Shown here: piece after piece, positions 53,028 through 62,407 of the stretch
Numbering within the stretch: the first letter of the stretch is position 1
Layout: each line of letters opens with the position of its first letter
Origin: CAZADS01 sp964483985
Lineage (GTDB): Bacteria; Pseudomonadota; Alphaproteobacteria; Thalassobaculales; Thalassobaculaceae
Length of the DNA stretch: 64,000 bases
Direction of reading: 5' to 3'
Assembly: GCA_964483985.1 (NCBI GenBank)
Contig: CAZADS010000093.1
Span: 16,956-80,955, forward strand
Translations under genes and position numbers: made by a program
Notes under the pieces: model-generated
Database searches by the model: none
Seen by the model: the letters and a program-made list of their open reading frames with translations, nothing else
What the model was told of the DNA's origin: nothing

Positions 53028-54278
53028 ATGACGTCCAATGACTTGAAAGAAGCATTCGTAGTGGGTGCTGGTATTGTTGGTATTTGTACTAGTTTGGCGC
53101 TAGTAGAAAAGGGCTTTAAGGTTACCGTTATTGACCGCGAAGACCCAGCTGATGCCACCAGCTATGGAAATGCTGGGGTCATATCGCCTTGGTCATGTAT
53201 CCCGCAGTCGATGCCCGGTTTATGGAAAAATGTACCTAAGTGGTTATTAGATCCCGAAGGGCCTTTATCAATTAGGTGGTCTTATTTGCCCCGAATGACG
53301 CCATGGTTAGTAAAGTTTCTGCAATCTGGTAATATTGATCGTTTGCCTAACATTGCTGATGCAATGTTAGCTGTGAATAGACCAAATTTAGACTTGTATA
53401 AGCAGCTTTTAATGGGAACAGGTGAAGAAGGTCTAGTTAGAGATAGCTTGTACCTTCATGTTTCACGCAAGGCCGGAGGAATTGACTCTGAAACTCTGGA
53501 ATGGAAACTTCGGCGCGAAAGGGGCGTTCCGTTTAAATCCGTTACTGGTGACGAGATTCGCGAAATAGAGCCCAATTTGTCCCCGGCAATTCAATCTGCG
53601 ATGATTATAGAACAACAAGGGCGGACTGTGAATCCGGGTAGACTTGGCAAAGTACTTGCAAACAAAGCTGAAAAATTAGGGGTTTTGTTCCTTCGCAAAG
53701 AAGTTTTAGAAATCACTCCAAAGGCTGAAAAAGGGTATCGTCTAATAACGGCGGGCAAGGAATTCGATGCTCACACTGTTGTCCTTTCCGCGGGCGTCTG
53801 GTCAGCTAATTTGTTAAAAAAGATGGGAGTTAAGGTATTACTAGAAGCTGAGCGGGGATATCACTTAATTTTTAAGGAGCCAGGTTTAACGCTTTCGCAC
53901 TCAATTATGGATGCGGATAATAAATTCGTTACCAGTTCAATGGAAATGGGAATTAGAAGTGCCGGTACCGCCGAATTCGCTGGCATCGATGCAAAGGCGG
54001 ATTTTAGGAGAGCTCAAATTTTTAAAAAACACGCAAAATCCTTGCTTCCGGATTTGAATACAGATTTAGTTGAGGAGTGGATGGGCAGGCGTCCATCACC
54101 TCCAGACTCTATTCCTTATATTGGTGAAGTAACGGGTTTTCCAAGATTATTTCATGGCTTTGGCCATGGACATTTAGGGTTGACCGGTGCCCCTATGACC
54201 GGACGAATGATTGCAAGTTTGGCGGCCGGTGAGCCGCTTAATATTGATATGAAACCGTATCGAATTGACAGATATTAA
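53028..54278 (+). CDS. D-amino-acid dehydrogenase-like FAD oxidoreductase (DadA family)
   Basis: 416 residues. FAD loop EAFVVGAGIVGICTSLALVE (about 7-26), DREDPADATSYGNAGVISPW (about 36-55, the DadA-type SYGNAG motif), and C-terminal HGFGHGHLGLTGAPMTGRMI (about 377-396). DadA deaminates D-amino acids to 2-oxoacids, feeding electrons to quinone. It is convergent, 68 nt apart, with a D-aminoacylase-type amidohydrolase, and a second such hydrolase lies 4 kb away. That gives a plausible route from N-acyl-D-amino acid to oxoacid (inference). Confidence 0.9.
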   Translation: MTSNDLKEAFVVGAGIVGICTSLALVEKGFKVTVIDREDPADATSYGNAGVISPWSCIPQSMPGLWKNVPKWLLDPEGPLSIRWSYLPRMTPWLVKFLQSGNIDRLPNIADAMLAVNRPNLDLYKQLLMGTGEEGLVRDSLYLHVSRKAGGIDSETLEWKLRRERGVPFKSVTGDEIREIEPNLSPAIQSAMIIEQQGRTVNPGRLGKVLANKAEKLGVLFLRKEVLEITPKAEKGYRLITAGKEFDAHTVVLSAGVWSANLLKKMGVKVLLEAERGYHLIFKEPGLTLSHSIMDADNKFVTSSMEMGIRSAGTAEFAGIDAKADFRRAQIFKKHAKSLLPDLNTDLVEEWMGRRPSPPDSIPYIGEVTGFPRLFHGFGHGHLGLTGAPMTGRMIASLAAGEPLNIDMKPYRIDRY

Positions 54279-54346
54279 AACTATCATGTTAAGTCGATTT
54301 TTGGGCGCTTCAGACAATAAAAAAGAATATAGTATCGTGCGGAGTT

Positions 54347-56056
54347 TTAACGGCCACAACGAAGCAATCGTCCTGGAAACTTCCCTGTTGGCTCTCCACC
54401 CAACCAAACAGGTATTCCCGAAACAATGGTCGCTTCGTAACCTATAGATTTTTGCATTAATCGTTTCCCTCCCGCAGGAAGGTCGTACAGGACCGTCGGT
54501 TCGCAAAGTTGCAACCGATCGTAGTCAATAATATTGATATCAGCCTTGAAACCGGGAGCAATCTGGCCTCGGTCGAGCAAACCTATTGCTTGTGCGTTGG
54601 CCAATGTTAGGCGATATACAATATTCGAAAGAGGCAGACGTTTTCCCCGGCTTCGGTCTCGTGTCCAAAATGTTAACGCGTGTGTCATGTCAGTTGCATC
54701 ACACATTATCCCCACGTGGGCGCCTCCATCACCTAATCCTATTACTGTATTAGGATTCTTCAGCATCTCGTATACCGGTGACATGTCGCCTTCTGCGTAG
54801 TTAGTCATTGGATGGTATAAAATCGTTTTGCCTTCATTTTTCATCATGATGTCATAGGCCAACGCAGCGGGATCAATACCAAGTCTTTTGGCTTTAGCTC
54901 CTATACTTTGGTTTGGTTCAGGCTCATATTGAGGGGGATTACCTAAGGGGAAAATACGTTCCCAGTCGCGTAACCTATTTATTTGTGTTGAAGTACCCCC
55001 CGGTTCCGAAATTAGCTTAGTTCGAAATTCCGGGTTTTTTAAAATTTCAACCCTAGAAGGCATATCCAAACAAGCTAATTGCCTCCAACTTGGACACCCT
55101 AAAAAGGGATTTTCCGATAATTCAAATCCAAGAAGCGTGCTTGTAGGCCGACCTCTGACCTGACCAGTCATTCGATGACCATCGGCATTTGCTATCGTTA
55201 TTCGGTCGAGTAATTGACGCCACTCGTCAGGCCACGCATGCCTTTGCAGAAGAGACATTGTCATGGGAAGTCCCGAGCGTTCGACAAGTCGCCTCAGTAA
55301 ACTGAATTCGGAGTCCAGGGAATCTCCAAAATCGGCTACAACTTGTAACCAGCCCTGTTTTGTGCTTGCGATGGCATCAACGATCGCCGTTAATTCTTCT
55401 TCTGCCGCCCCGTAAGACGGGATGGGGTTGCCTTCGGCCGTTCGATGTTGCAGTAAACGTGATGTTGAAAACCCAAAGGCCCCAGCCCTAATACCTTCAG
55501 CAGCTAATGAGGCCATTTTTCCCCGATCGTTTCGGGTTGCAGGTTCTCGGTTGGCTCCACGTTTATCCATGACGTAAACACGTAAAGCTGCGTGTGGAAC
55601 TTGAGTTGCGACATCAACATCGAAATGACGTGATTCGAGGGTGTTAAGATATTCAGGGAAACTTTCCCATGTCCAGGGTAAACCTTCACTTAATACAACT
55701 TCGGGAATATCTTCAACACCTTCCATGAGCGAAATTAGCATTTCACGTTGATCCGGGCGCACCGGCGCGAAACCGACTCCGCAGTTTCCCATGAGCACGG
55801 TTGTCACTCCGTTGCATGAAGATGGGGTAATTTGTTTGCTCCAAGTAACTTGGGCGTCGTAATGGGTATGTATGTCTATAAATCCTGGAATCACGAGATG
55901 ACCGCGGGCATCGATTTCTTTTTGCCCGGTCCCAGAAATTGCGCCGACCTCTGTTATATATTTACCATCAATAGCGATGTCTGCCTCAAAACTGGAGGCC
56001 CCTGTGCCGTCGACAATTGTTCCGCCACGGATTATGAGAGATGGTTTTTGGCTCAA
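54347..56056 (-). CDS. N-acyl-D-amino-acid deacylase family amidohydrolase
   Basis: 569 residues, amidohydrolase-3 / D-aminoacylase type. LIIRGGTIVDGTGASSFEAD (about 6-25), metal motif GFIDIHTHYDAQVTWSK (about 57-73), TVLMGNCGVGFAPVRPDQ (about 85-102, with the Cys typical of the family) and GLGDGGAHVGIMCDATD (about 445-461, catalytic Asp region). Such enzymes hydrolyse N-acyl-D-amino acids or related cyclic amides. It follows the PhyH gene by 5 nt, so they form an operon in which hydroxylation may precede hydrolysis. Actual substrate unknown. Confidence 0.88.
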   Translation of the reverse strand: MSQKPSLIIRGGTIVDGTGASSFEADIAIDGKYITEVGAISGTGQKEIDARGHLVIPGFIDIHTHYDAQVTWSKQITPSSCNGVTTVLMGNCGVGFAPVRPDQREMLISLMEGVEDIPEVVLSEGLPWTWESFPEYLNTLESRHFDVDVATQVPHAALRVYVMDKRGANREPATRNDRGKMASLAAEGIRAGAFGFSTSRLLQHRTAEGNPIPSYGAAEEELTAIVDAIASTKQGWLQVVADFGDSLDSEFSLLRRLVERSGLPMTMSLLQRHAWPDEWRQLLDRITIANADGHRMTGQVRGRPTSTLLGFELSENPFLGCPSWRQLACLDMPSRVEILKNPEFRTKLISEPGGTSTQINRLRDWERIFPLGNPPQYEPEPNQSIGAKAKRLGIDPAALAYDIMMKNEGKTILYHPMTNYAEGDMSPVYEMLKNPNTVIGLGDGGAHVGIMCDATDMTHALTFWTRDRSRGKRLPLSNIVYRLTLANAQAIGLLDRGQIAPGFKADINIIDYDRLQLCEPTVLYDLPAGGKRLMQKSIGYEATIVSGIPVWLGGEPTGKFPGRLLRCGR

Positions 56057-56061
56057 ATTAC

Positions 56062-56934
56062 TTACCCCTGTTGTGCCCAGTATGAATTGGTCTCTGCTAG
56101 ACCTTTACTCCCAGCTCTTTCGGTCCCGTGAAGAAGTATTTTACCTTGAGCTTCCGCAACTTCAGAGTGGAAAGCAACGGCAGTTGGATCCATTTCAGCT
56201 CTCGGGGCTTGTTCGGGTAAGAAATGCCCATAAACATCTTCGCCGCGGACGAGAGTCGCATAATCAATGTCATGGTGTTTTTGTTTGGCCGATGGTGTAA
56301 TATAGCGTATCGCCAAAGCAACGCGGCGGGTATTAGATTGGTTCCCAGGCGACGAGTGCATCATGTCGACGTGATGTAACGAACACTCTCCTGGTTTAAG
56401 AGTTACCCAAGCAGTAGACTTTTCATCAATTTCCTGGGCAATGGTCTGGCCCCTCGTTAGAATGTTTTCAGGATCCCAAGTGTCTTTATGAGCGACTGTA
56501 CCCTGTCGATGACTTCCTAAAACCATTTTCATACAACCGTTTTCCGCTGTTGCGGGGCTAAGGGCCACCCAAACAGTTACGATTCGATTGTTATCCAGGC
56601 CCCAGTGAGCTGAATCTTGATGCCATGAAATGAATCTCCCATCCCCCGGTTCTTTTGGGTAGAGGTTTGTGTTCCAGACCATTAAGTCCGGTCCTAAAAT
56701 ATCTTCTACGGCATCCAGAATCGCGGGCTCGCGGATAATTTTATCTATGAAGGGGAATAAAAGATGGGACTTGTACCGAAAAGCTCCGCTAACAGGTCCC
56801 CCGCTCCTTAGTTCGTAATCCTCCCAGTCTTTTCTGTACGAAATGGCCGCTTCTTCGCTTAAAAGGCGCTTCGGAAATAATAATCCATCTTTCTCATAAG
56901 TTTTAAGTTCTGCTGGGGTCAATGATTTGGCCAT
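56062..56934 (-). CDS. Phytanoyl-CoA dioxygenase (PhyH) family protein
   Basis: 290 residues from the ATG at 56932-56934, chosen because gagg lies 7 nt upstream; an ATG 10 codons earlier exists. Fe ligands in SWHQDSAHWGLD (about 100-111) and HHVDMMHSSPGN (about 184-195); CMKMVLGSHRQGTVAHKD (about 131-148). Paralogue of the PhyH at 49760-50617, with similar spacing of all motifs. First gene of the operon with the amidohydrolase 5 nt downstream. Divergent from the SDR gene at 57158 across about 220 nt. Confidence 0.92.
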   Translation of the reverse strand: MAKSLTPAELKTYEKDGLLFPKRLLSEEAAISYRKDWEDYELRSGGPVSGAFRYKSHLLFPFIDKIIREPAILDAVEDILGPDLMVWNTNLYPKEPGDGRFISWHQDSAHWGLDNNRIVTVWVALSPATAENGCMKMVLGSHRQGTVAHKDTWDPENILTRGQTIAQEIDEKSTAWVTLKPGECSLHHVDMMHSSPGNQSNTRRVALAIRYITPSAKQKHHDIDYATLVRGEDVYGHFLPEQAPRAEMDPTAVAFHSEVAEAQGKILLHGTERAGSKGLAETNSYWAQQG

Positions 56935-57157
56935 AATAATTCCTCGCCTTAATGATAACCGCATTCAATTATAACCTAAAACGATCATGAGGAATGAGTC
57001 CGTAATTTTCAAGTATGTTACATCAGGGACATTTATTTTTTAACTTCTGATAGGCTAGAAACAAGGGGATAGTTGCCTAATGCCCATAGAGCTAATTTTG
57101 TATAATGGCCTTTGAGTAGGAATATTTAATTATTTCGGAACTAACTAGGGGAAACTA

Positions 57158-57961
57158 ATGGAGCATTGGAAAGATAGATTTAAAGGTAAAACAGCCTTAG
57201 TAACCGGCGCCGGTTCAGGGATAGGAAAATCTATCGCGCAAAGGTTACATTTGGAAGGCGCAAGGGTAGTTGGTTTTGATATAAATTGTTCGGGCTTAAA
57301 GGAACTTAGTAATGAATTGGATGGCAACTTTTTAAGCCGAGTGGGTGATGTAACTAAGGAGAGTGATGTAGAGGCTTTAGTTTCCCACACTCAAGAATGC
57401 TTTGGTAGCCTTGATTTAGCTTTCAATGTCGCTGGAGGTAACCGTAGCGGGTATATTGCAGATTTAGGTATAGAGGACTGGGACTTTGTCGTTGATCTTT
57501 GTTTAAAATCTGTTTTCCTATGTATCAAACACCAGTCGCGCCAAATGCTATCTGGGCAGGGCGGCGCAATTGTGAATGTGGCGTCCCTTAATGCACGAGT
57601 CCCGATGCATGCCGGGGCAGCTTATACCGTAGCTAAATCAGGAGTAGAAATGTTGACTAAAAATGCGGCTCTTGAGTTAGCTAATGAGAATATTCGGGTT
57701 AATGCGGTTCTGCCTGGACTAGTTCAAACACCGTTGACACGTCGGCACTTTGATAATCCATTAGCGCTAGAAACCTTTATCGCCCGAATTCCGCAAGGTC
57801 GGCCGGCTCAACCTTCTGAAATAGCAGCACCCGCGTTATTTTTAGCAAGTAACGACGCTAGCTATGTTAATGGCAGTAGCCTTATAGTAGATGGTGCCTG
57901 GGCAGTTAGCGGTTATCCGGATATGCGACCTTTTCGTGGTCCGATAAAATGGAATGGATAA
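57158..57961 (+). CDS. Short-chain dehydrogenase/reductase
   Basis: 267 residues. TGAGSGIGKSIAQRLHLEGA (about 16-35), FDINCSG (NAD-preferring Asp, about 39-45), NVAGGNRSGYIADL (about 89-102), catalytic VASLNARVPMHAGAAYTVAK (about 141-160). A gggga ribosome site precedes the ATG. It is divergent from the PhyH-amidohydrolase operon and 178 nt before a second amidohydrolase. An intermediate of the same pathway may be its substrate (inference). Confidence 0.92.
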   Translation: MEHWKDRFKGKTALVTGAGSGIGKSIAQRLHLEGARVVGFDINCSGLKELSNELDGNFLSRVGDVTKESDVEALVSHTQECFGSLDLAFNVAGGNRSGYIADLGIEDWDFVVDLCLKSVFLCIKHQSRQMLSGQGGAIVNVASLNARVPMHAGAAYTVAKSGVEMLTKNAALELANENIRVNAVLPGLVQTPLTRRHFDNPLALETFIARIPQGRPAQPSEIAAPALFLASNDASYVNGSSLIVDGAWAVSGYPDMRPFRGPIKWNG

Positions 57962-58139
57962 CGGGCACTAGGTCTTTTCAAGAACCTTTTGTTCTTTTGC
58001 GTTCATTTCCTGAAATTTATTTTTAAATAAATCTGACCACATATTTATACAATTCGATTAATCCCGCTGGTGATTGCCTTTGCCACATCCCATCGGCTAG
58101 TATCTAGTTAATTTTTTAATACAATTGGAGAGTTTACCC

Positions 58140-59858
58140 ATGGCTTTTGATTTGTTGATAAAAAACGGAACAATAGTAGACGGTTCAGGTATGCTACGCT
58201 ACCGCGCTGATATCGCCGTCAAAGACGGCATAATTGCGGAAATAGGCCGAATTCGAGAGCCGGCTAATAAAACTATAGACGCTGAGGGTAAAATCGTATC
58301 GCCGGGTTTCATCGATGGCCATACGCATATGGACGCTCAAGTTGCATGGGACCCCATGGGAACGTGCTCCTGTTGGCATGGTGTTACCAGTGTAGTAATG
58401 GGAAATTGCGGATTTGCTTTGGCTCCATGTCTACCTGAAGAGCGTGAATGGTTTGCCCGCTGTATGGAAGCGGTAGAAGACATTCCAACTGAAGCGATGA
58501 TGGATGGTATCAAATGGAATTGGGAAACGTTCCCGGAATATTTGTCTAATGTGGATGCTCTGCCAAAAGCGATAAACTACTCAGCATATATAGGTCATTC
58601 GGCATTAAGAATGTACGCAATGCGTGAGCGAGCCCTGGATGAGGAGGCAAACGAAGACGAGCTTAAAGCTATGCGTCATGCTGTGCAGGAAGCAATTCGT
58701 GCTGGTGCCATAGGGCTGTCGACGTCACGTGCACATACCCATATTCGTCCGGATGGTGGGCCAGTAGCAAGTCGTATTGCTAATTGGGAAGAGATCGCTC
58801 AACTAGTTGACGCCATGGCTGAGCTAAATGCTGGTATCTTTCAAATTGGACCTGATGTTTCGGGGGGAGAGGCACAAAGAGCATTTTTAAGAGAGCTTAA
58901 GCCAATCGCTGTGGGTTCTGGGCGCCCAGTGATGTTTGGGACGATATCTACCAAACAAGGCGATAAACCGAATCCATATTCCTATCAATACGAATGGATG
59001 GACGAAGTAGTAGCTGCGGGCGGCCGGGTTTTTGGTCAAGGAACGACAAAATCTATTAATGCTATTTTCTCGCTTAACTCATACCTACCATTTGATGCAC
59101 TCCCGAGCTGGAAGCCAATCAGAGATTTATCTTCTGCGGAACAAAGGGCTAAATTTCAAGATCCGGAAATTCGCAAAAAGCTCGTAGCGGATGAAGCGAC
59201 GATGAAACCAAAAGGAACAGAATTCCAGGGCGGTGGAATGGCAACGACCGATCCACGGAAACCCGAGTATGATAACTTATTCCCAATGTTTGATGTTAAA
59301 TGGGATGATCCTAGTGTGGATGATTTAGCTAAGGAACGATCGCAAAACCCTGTTGAAGTTATGATGGACTTGATTGTCGAAAATGAGGATTTAGCGTTTG
59401 TTCAACCATTGGTAAATGAAAAACCGGATGATGTGCTAGGTATGTTGAAACATCCGCGTACGCTCGCTACTTTTTCCGATTCAGGCGCCCATGTCTGTCA
59501 AGAAATGGGTTCGTCATTGCAAACTCATATGCTCAGTTATTGGGTGCGGGAGAAGCAAGCCTTTACGTTGGAGGAAGCTATCCGAAAATTAACGTTCGAG
59601 AACGCTTCCGCCTGGAATTTCAATGACAGAGGCTTACTTCGAACCGGTTTGGCAGCAGATATTGTGGTTTTCGACGAGGAAGAAATCAAACCATGCCTTC
59701 CAACCGTAAAGCGTGATCTTCCGGGCGGAGCTCGGCGTTTAGTTCAAAAAGCCGAAGGGATAGATGCTACTATCGTCAATGGCGAGGTAACATTAGAAAA
59801 TGGCAATTCTACTGGGGCGTTGTCTGGTCAATTATTGAAGGGACCTCTTGCGTCCTAA
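58140..59858 (+). CDS. D-aminoacylase-type amidohydrolase
   Basis: 572 residues from the ATG at 58140 (ggagag 8 nt upstream); a TTG 15 nt earlier opens the frame. LLIKNGTIVDGSGMLRYRAD (about 5-24), SPGFIDGHTHMDAQVAWDPM (about 54-73), SVVMGNCGFALAPCLPEE (about 84-101) and FSDSGAHVCQEMGS (about 447-460). It is a paralogue of the hydrolase at 54347-56056, with the same metal motifs but a different central region. A clear terminator follows. Probably hydrolyses an N-acyl or cyclic amide compound. Confidence 0.9.
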   Translation: MAFDLLIKNGTIVDGSGMLRYRADIAVKDGIIAEIGRIREPANKTIDAEGKIVSPGFIDGHTHMDAQVAWDPMGTCSCWHGVTSVVMGNCGFALAPCLPEEREWFARCMEAVEDIPTEAMMDGIKWNWETFPEYLSNVDALPKAINYSAYIGHSALRMYAMRERALDEEANEDELKAMRHAVQEAIRAGAIGLSTSRAHTHIRPDGGPVASRIANWEEIAQLVDAMAELNAGIFQIGPDVSGGEAQRAFLRELKPIAVGSGRPVMFGTISTKQGDKPNPYSYQYEWMDEVVAAGGRVFGQGTTKSINAIFSLNSYLPFDALPSWKPIRDLSSAEQRAKFQDPEIRKKLVADEATMKPKGTEFQGGGMATTDPRKPEYDNLFPMFDVKWDDPSVDDLAKERSQNPVEVMMDLIVENEDLAFVQPLVNEKPDDVLGMLKHPRTLATFSDSGAHVCQEMGSSLQTHMLSYWVREKQAFTLEEAIRKLTFENASAWNFNDRGLLRTGLAADIVVFDEEEIKPCLPTVKRDLPGGARRLVQKAEGIDATIVNGEVTLENGNSTGALSGQLLKGPLAS

Positions 59859-59870
59859 AACTATAAGATG

Positions 59871-59920
59871 TTAGGTGCCGAAAAAGTAGTGTTTGTTAGC
59901 TTTGCCGGCACCTAATTTTT
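59871..59920 (+). terminator. Intrinsic terminator after the amidohydrolase
   Basis: TTAGGTGCCG (59871-59880) pairs perfectly with CGGCACCTAA (59906-59915) over 10 bp, with a 25-nt loop. The stem is followed at once by TTTTT (59916-59920) on the plus strand. It starts 13 nt after the stop codon of the amidohydrolase. Confidence 0.8.
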
Positions 59921-60054
59921 GCTTTAGTTGATTTTGCAGTTTGTTATTTTGAAATCAAAATAGGTACTTTTAGATATCAGGGCTCCCGTTCGCCATTTAT
60001 TCTCAATATTAGCTAAAAATCATTCAATAGTGAAACCAATTGGGAGTATCCGTG

Positions 60055-61725
60055 ATGTTGCCACGTGAACCAATAGCGTCTCTCCCAACCCATGAAGTTA
60101 AAAATACACCGCCGCATATGGGAGATCAGGATCTATGGTTGGATGATATTGTTCTACGAGAAGGGGTAGAACGTGAAGGAGGGAGATGGGCTGAAGAAAA
60201 ATTAGCGAAGTTCGGGATACTGGTGGGCTCTTCGGATGTATTTGAAAAAGCTCATTTATCTAATAAATATTCTCCTGAACTTAAGGCCTTTGATCGTTAC
60301 GGCATGCGGATTAACGAAGTAACCTATCATTCGGCTTATCATGAATTGATGGGTATCGCCGTAGAGAACGAGGTTCCCAGTTTAGCCTGGAAGCATTCTG
60401 GCCCTGGCGGACACGTTGGTCACACCGCCTTAACATATATGATGAACCAGTCCGATGCTGGGGTAATGTGCTCTATGGCGATGACCTACGCTGCTATCCC
60501 ATCTCTCCGGACGACACCAGTTGTGGGTGATGAATGGATCCCACGCTTGATGTCCACGTCATACGATCCTCGAGACATTCCCCTAGAAGAAAAAACCGGT
60601 GCCACTGTTGGCATGTTTATGACGGAAAAACAGGGTGGTTCGGACGTGCGTGCTAACTCTACAAAGGCCATTCCTACCGGACAGGTAACGGGGCCGGGTG
60701 GGGAATATTTTTTGACTGGCCACAAGTTTTTTTGTTCGGCGCCAATGTCTGATGCTTTCTTAACATTGGCATATAGCGCGGGTGGATTGTCGTGTTTTTT
60801 AGTGCCCCGTTGGACGCCAGATGGCGTAAGAAATTCGCTTTCAATCCAAAAGATTAAAGATAAACTTGGAAATAGGTCGAACGCGTCCACCGAGATAGAG
60901 CTTCAAGATACCTGGGGTATGATGGTCGGCGACGAAGGTCAGGGAGTCCAAACAATAATTGAAATGGTACAATATAATCGATTTTATTGTTGTTCAGGCT
61001 CCAGTGCAATAATGCGTCAAAGTCTCGTTCAGGCTTTGCATCATGTGAAATACCGATCAGCGTTTCGTAAAAAGCTCATCCAACAGCCTCTTATGTCTAA
61101 CGTGATAGCTGATTTAGCTCTGGAATCAGAAGCTGCTTTGGCCCTAACGTTGCGTTTAGGCCGTTCTATCGATGAGGCTTCCGAAGATTCGACTGCTGCT
61201 GCATTGTTTCGCATCGGAACGGCTATTGGAAAATATTGGATTTGTAAACGGGCCCCAGCATTTATAGGAGAGGCTTTGGAATGTCTGGGAGGGTCAGGTT
61301 ATATCGAGGATTCGATGATGCCTCGCCTCTACAGAGAGGCACCCCTTAACAGCATTTGGGAGGGATCGGGAAATATCATGTGCCTGGATGTATTACGGGC
61401 AATACGGCGAGAAGAAATGGTTATGCCTGCTTTGTTCGCGGAACTGGATGCCGCAAAAGGCGCGAACAAAATATTGGATGCCGCCTCAGAGTCCCTTAAA
61501 AATGACCTGTTGGACCGCGCAAATTTAGAAATACGGGCTCGGGATCTCACTGAAAGGATGGCGGTCGTTTGGCAAGCGGCTCTGTTAGTGCAGGCTGCAC
61601 CGGCGGCAGTCGCGGATGCATTCTGTCACTCCCGCTTAGGGTCAATGTGGTCTGGAGCATACGGGACTTTGCCAGTGGGAACGGATTTTGGTGGAATTAT
61701 AGATAGAGCGATCCCTAGTTGGTAA
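60055..61725 (+). CDS. AidB-type acyl-CoA dehydrogenase
   Basis: 556 residues from the ATG at 60055 (gggag 8 nt upstream); the frame opens at a TTG at 60040. THEVKNTPPHMGDQDLWLDD (about 12-31) is the AidB N-terminal motif. FAD/acyl-CoA motifs: TEKQGGSDVRANSTKAIPTG (about 195-214), GHKFFCSAPMSDAFLTLAYS (about 222-241), GGSGYIEDSMMPRLYREAPL (about 411-430) and IWEGSGNIMCLDVLRA (about 433-448). AidB is a flavoprotein linked to protection from alkylating agents; relatives act as acyl-CoA dehydrogenases. Single gene, convergent with regA. Confidence 0.92.
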   Translation: MLPREPIASLPTHEVKNTPPHMGDQDLWLDDIVLREGVEREGGRWAEEKLAKFGILVGSSDVFEKAHLSNKYSPELKAFDRYGMRINEVTYHSAYHELMGIAVENEVPSLAWKHSGPGGHVGHTALTYMMNQSDAGVMCSMAMTYAAIPSLRTTPVVGDEWIPRLMSTSYDPRDIPLEEKTGATVGMFMTEKQGGSDVRANSTKAIPTGQVTGPGGEYFLTGHKFFCSAPMSDAFLTLAYSAGGLSCFLVPRWTPDGVRNSLSIQKIKDKLGNRSNASTEIELQDTWGMMVGDEGQGVQTIIEMVQYNRFYCCSGSSAIMRQSLVQALHHVKYRSAFRKKLIQQPLMSNVIADLALESEAALALTLRLGRSIDEASEDSTAAALFRIGTAIGKYWICKRAPAFIGEALECLGGSGYIEDSMMPRLYREAPLNSIWEGSGNIMCLDVLRAIRREEMVMPALFAELDAAKGANKILDAASESLKNDLLDRANLEIRARDLTERMAVVWQAALLVQAAPAAVADAFCHSRLGSMWSGAYGTLPVGTDFGGIIDRAIPSW

Positions 61726-61793
61726 AAGGAAAGAAGTCGGCGATTGCTTAAAATCAGGGCAATTAAAATAGCCTCTATGCGAATAAGGTGAGT

Positions 61794-62348
61794 TTACCCA
61801 CGGGGCGCGTGTTTGTTTAGTATTCTTTGAAGAGTTCTTCGGTGCATGCGGAGACGTCGAGCCGTTTCGGATACATTTCGGCCACACTGTTCAAATACCC
61901 GTTGTATATGTTCCCATTTAACCCTATCTGCTGACATAGGGTTTTCAGGTGGTGGAGGCATGGTTCCTTCACTTGCTAATAAAGCGGAAGCGACCGCGTC
62001 GGCGTCCGCGGGTTTGGGGAGATAATCAATTGCCCCAGCTTTTACCGCCGCCACTGCAGTTGCAATATTTCCATACCCAGTTAAGACAATTATTTTTGCG
62101 TCGGGGCATACTTGTCTCAATTCAGGTACTATCTCTATTCCGCTCCCGTCCTCAAGGCGAAGGTCAATTACGGCATAGGAAGGGCGTAAAATCCGTGCGG
62201 TTTTTATTCCATCGGCTACCGTAGCGACTGTAATGACAGTAAAATGGCGTTTTTCCATTGCGCGCGCCAGCCGATTGCGGAATGGTTCGTCGTCGTCGAC
62301 AATTAATAGATGGCGGTTTTTAGCGGCCGCGTTAGGGTCAACCGACAC
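61794..62348 (-). CDS. regA: RegA/PrrA/ActR-type redox response regulator
   Basis: 184 residues. Receiver domain: LLIVDDDEPFRNRLARAMEK (about 14-33, acidic pocket), phospho-acceptor Asp in YAVIDLRLEDGSGIEIV (about 57-73), and LTGYGNIATAVAAVKAGAID (about 87-106) with the conserved Lys in YLPKP. The Fis-type helix-turn-helix CGRNVSETARRLRMHRRTLQ (about 155-174) is nearly invariant in RegA/ActR proteins. RegA controls redox- and oxygen-responsive genes (photosynthesis, CO2 and nitrogen fixation, respiration) with its sensor kinase RegB. No regB lies in the window, so it is separated from its usual partner. A terminator-like hairpin lies in its leader. Confidence 0.95.
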   Translation of the reverse strand: MSVDPNAAAKNRHLLIVDDDEPFRNRLARAMEKRHFTVITVATVADGIKTARILRPSYAVIDLRLEDGSGIEIVPELRQVCPDAKIIVLTGYGNIATAVAAVKAGAIDYLPKPADADAVASALLASEGTMPPPPENPMSADRVKWEHIQRVFEQCGRNVSETARRLRMHRRTLQRILNKHAPRG

Positions 62349-62381
62349 TCAGAAGCCTCCAAGTTCCCTAAATTAGGACCC

Positions 62382-62407
62382 AAAAATGCCTCGTTTGAGA
62401 GGCATTT
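62382..62407 (-). terminator. Terminator-like hairpin in the regA leader
   Basis: AAATGCCTC (62384-62392) and GAGGCATTT (62399-62407) form a perfect 9-bp stem with a 6-nt loop. On the minus strand the stem is followed by TTTTTGGG. It lies only about 36 nt upstream of the regA start. It could end a transcript coming from the gntR side or act as an attenuator or leader structure for regA. Confidence 0.6.

Noticed and set aside
61949..62224. Open frame opposite regA
   Set aside because: Low-complexity Arg/Leu/Gln-rich translation, antisense to a conserved receiver domain; shadow of codon bias.
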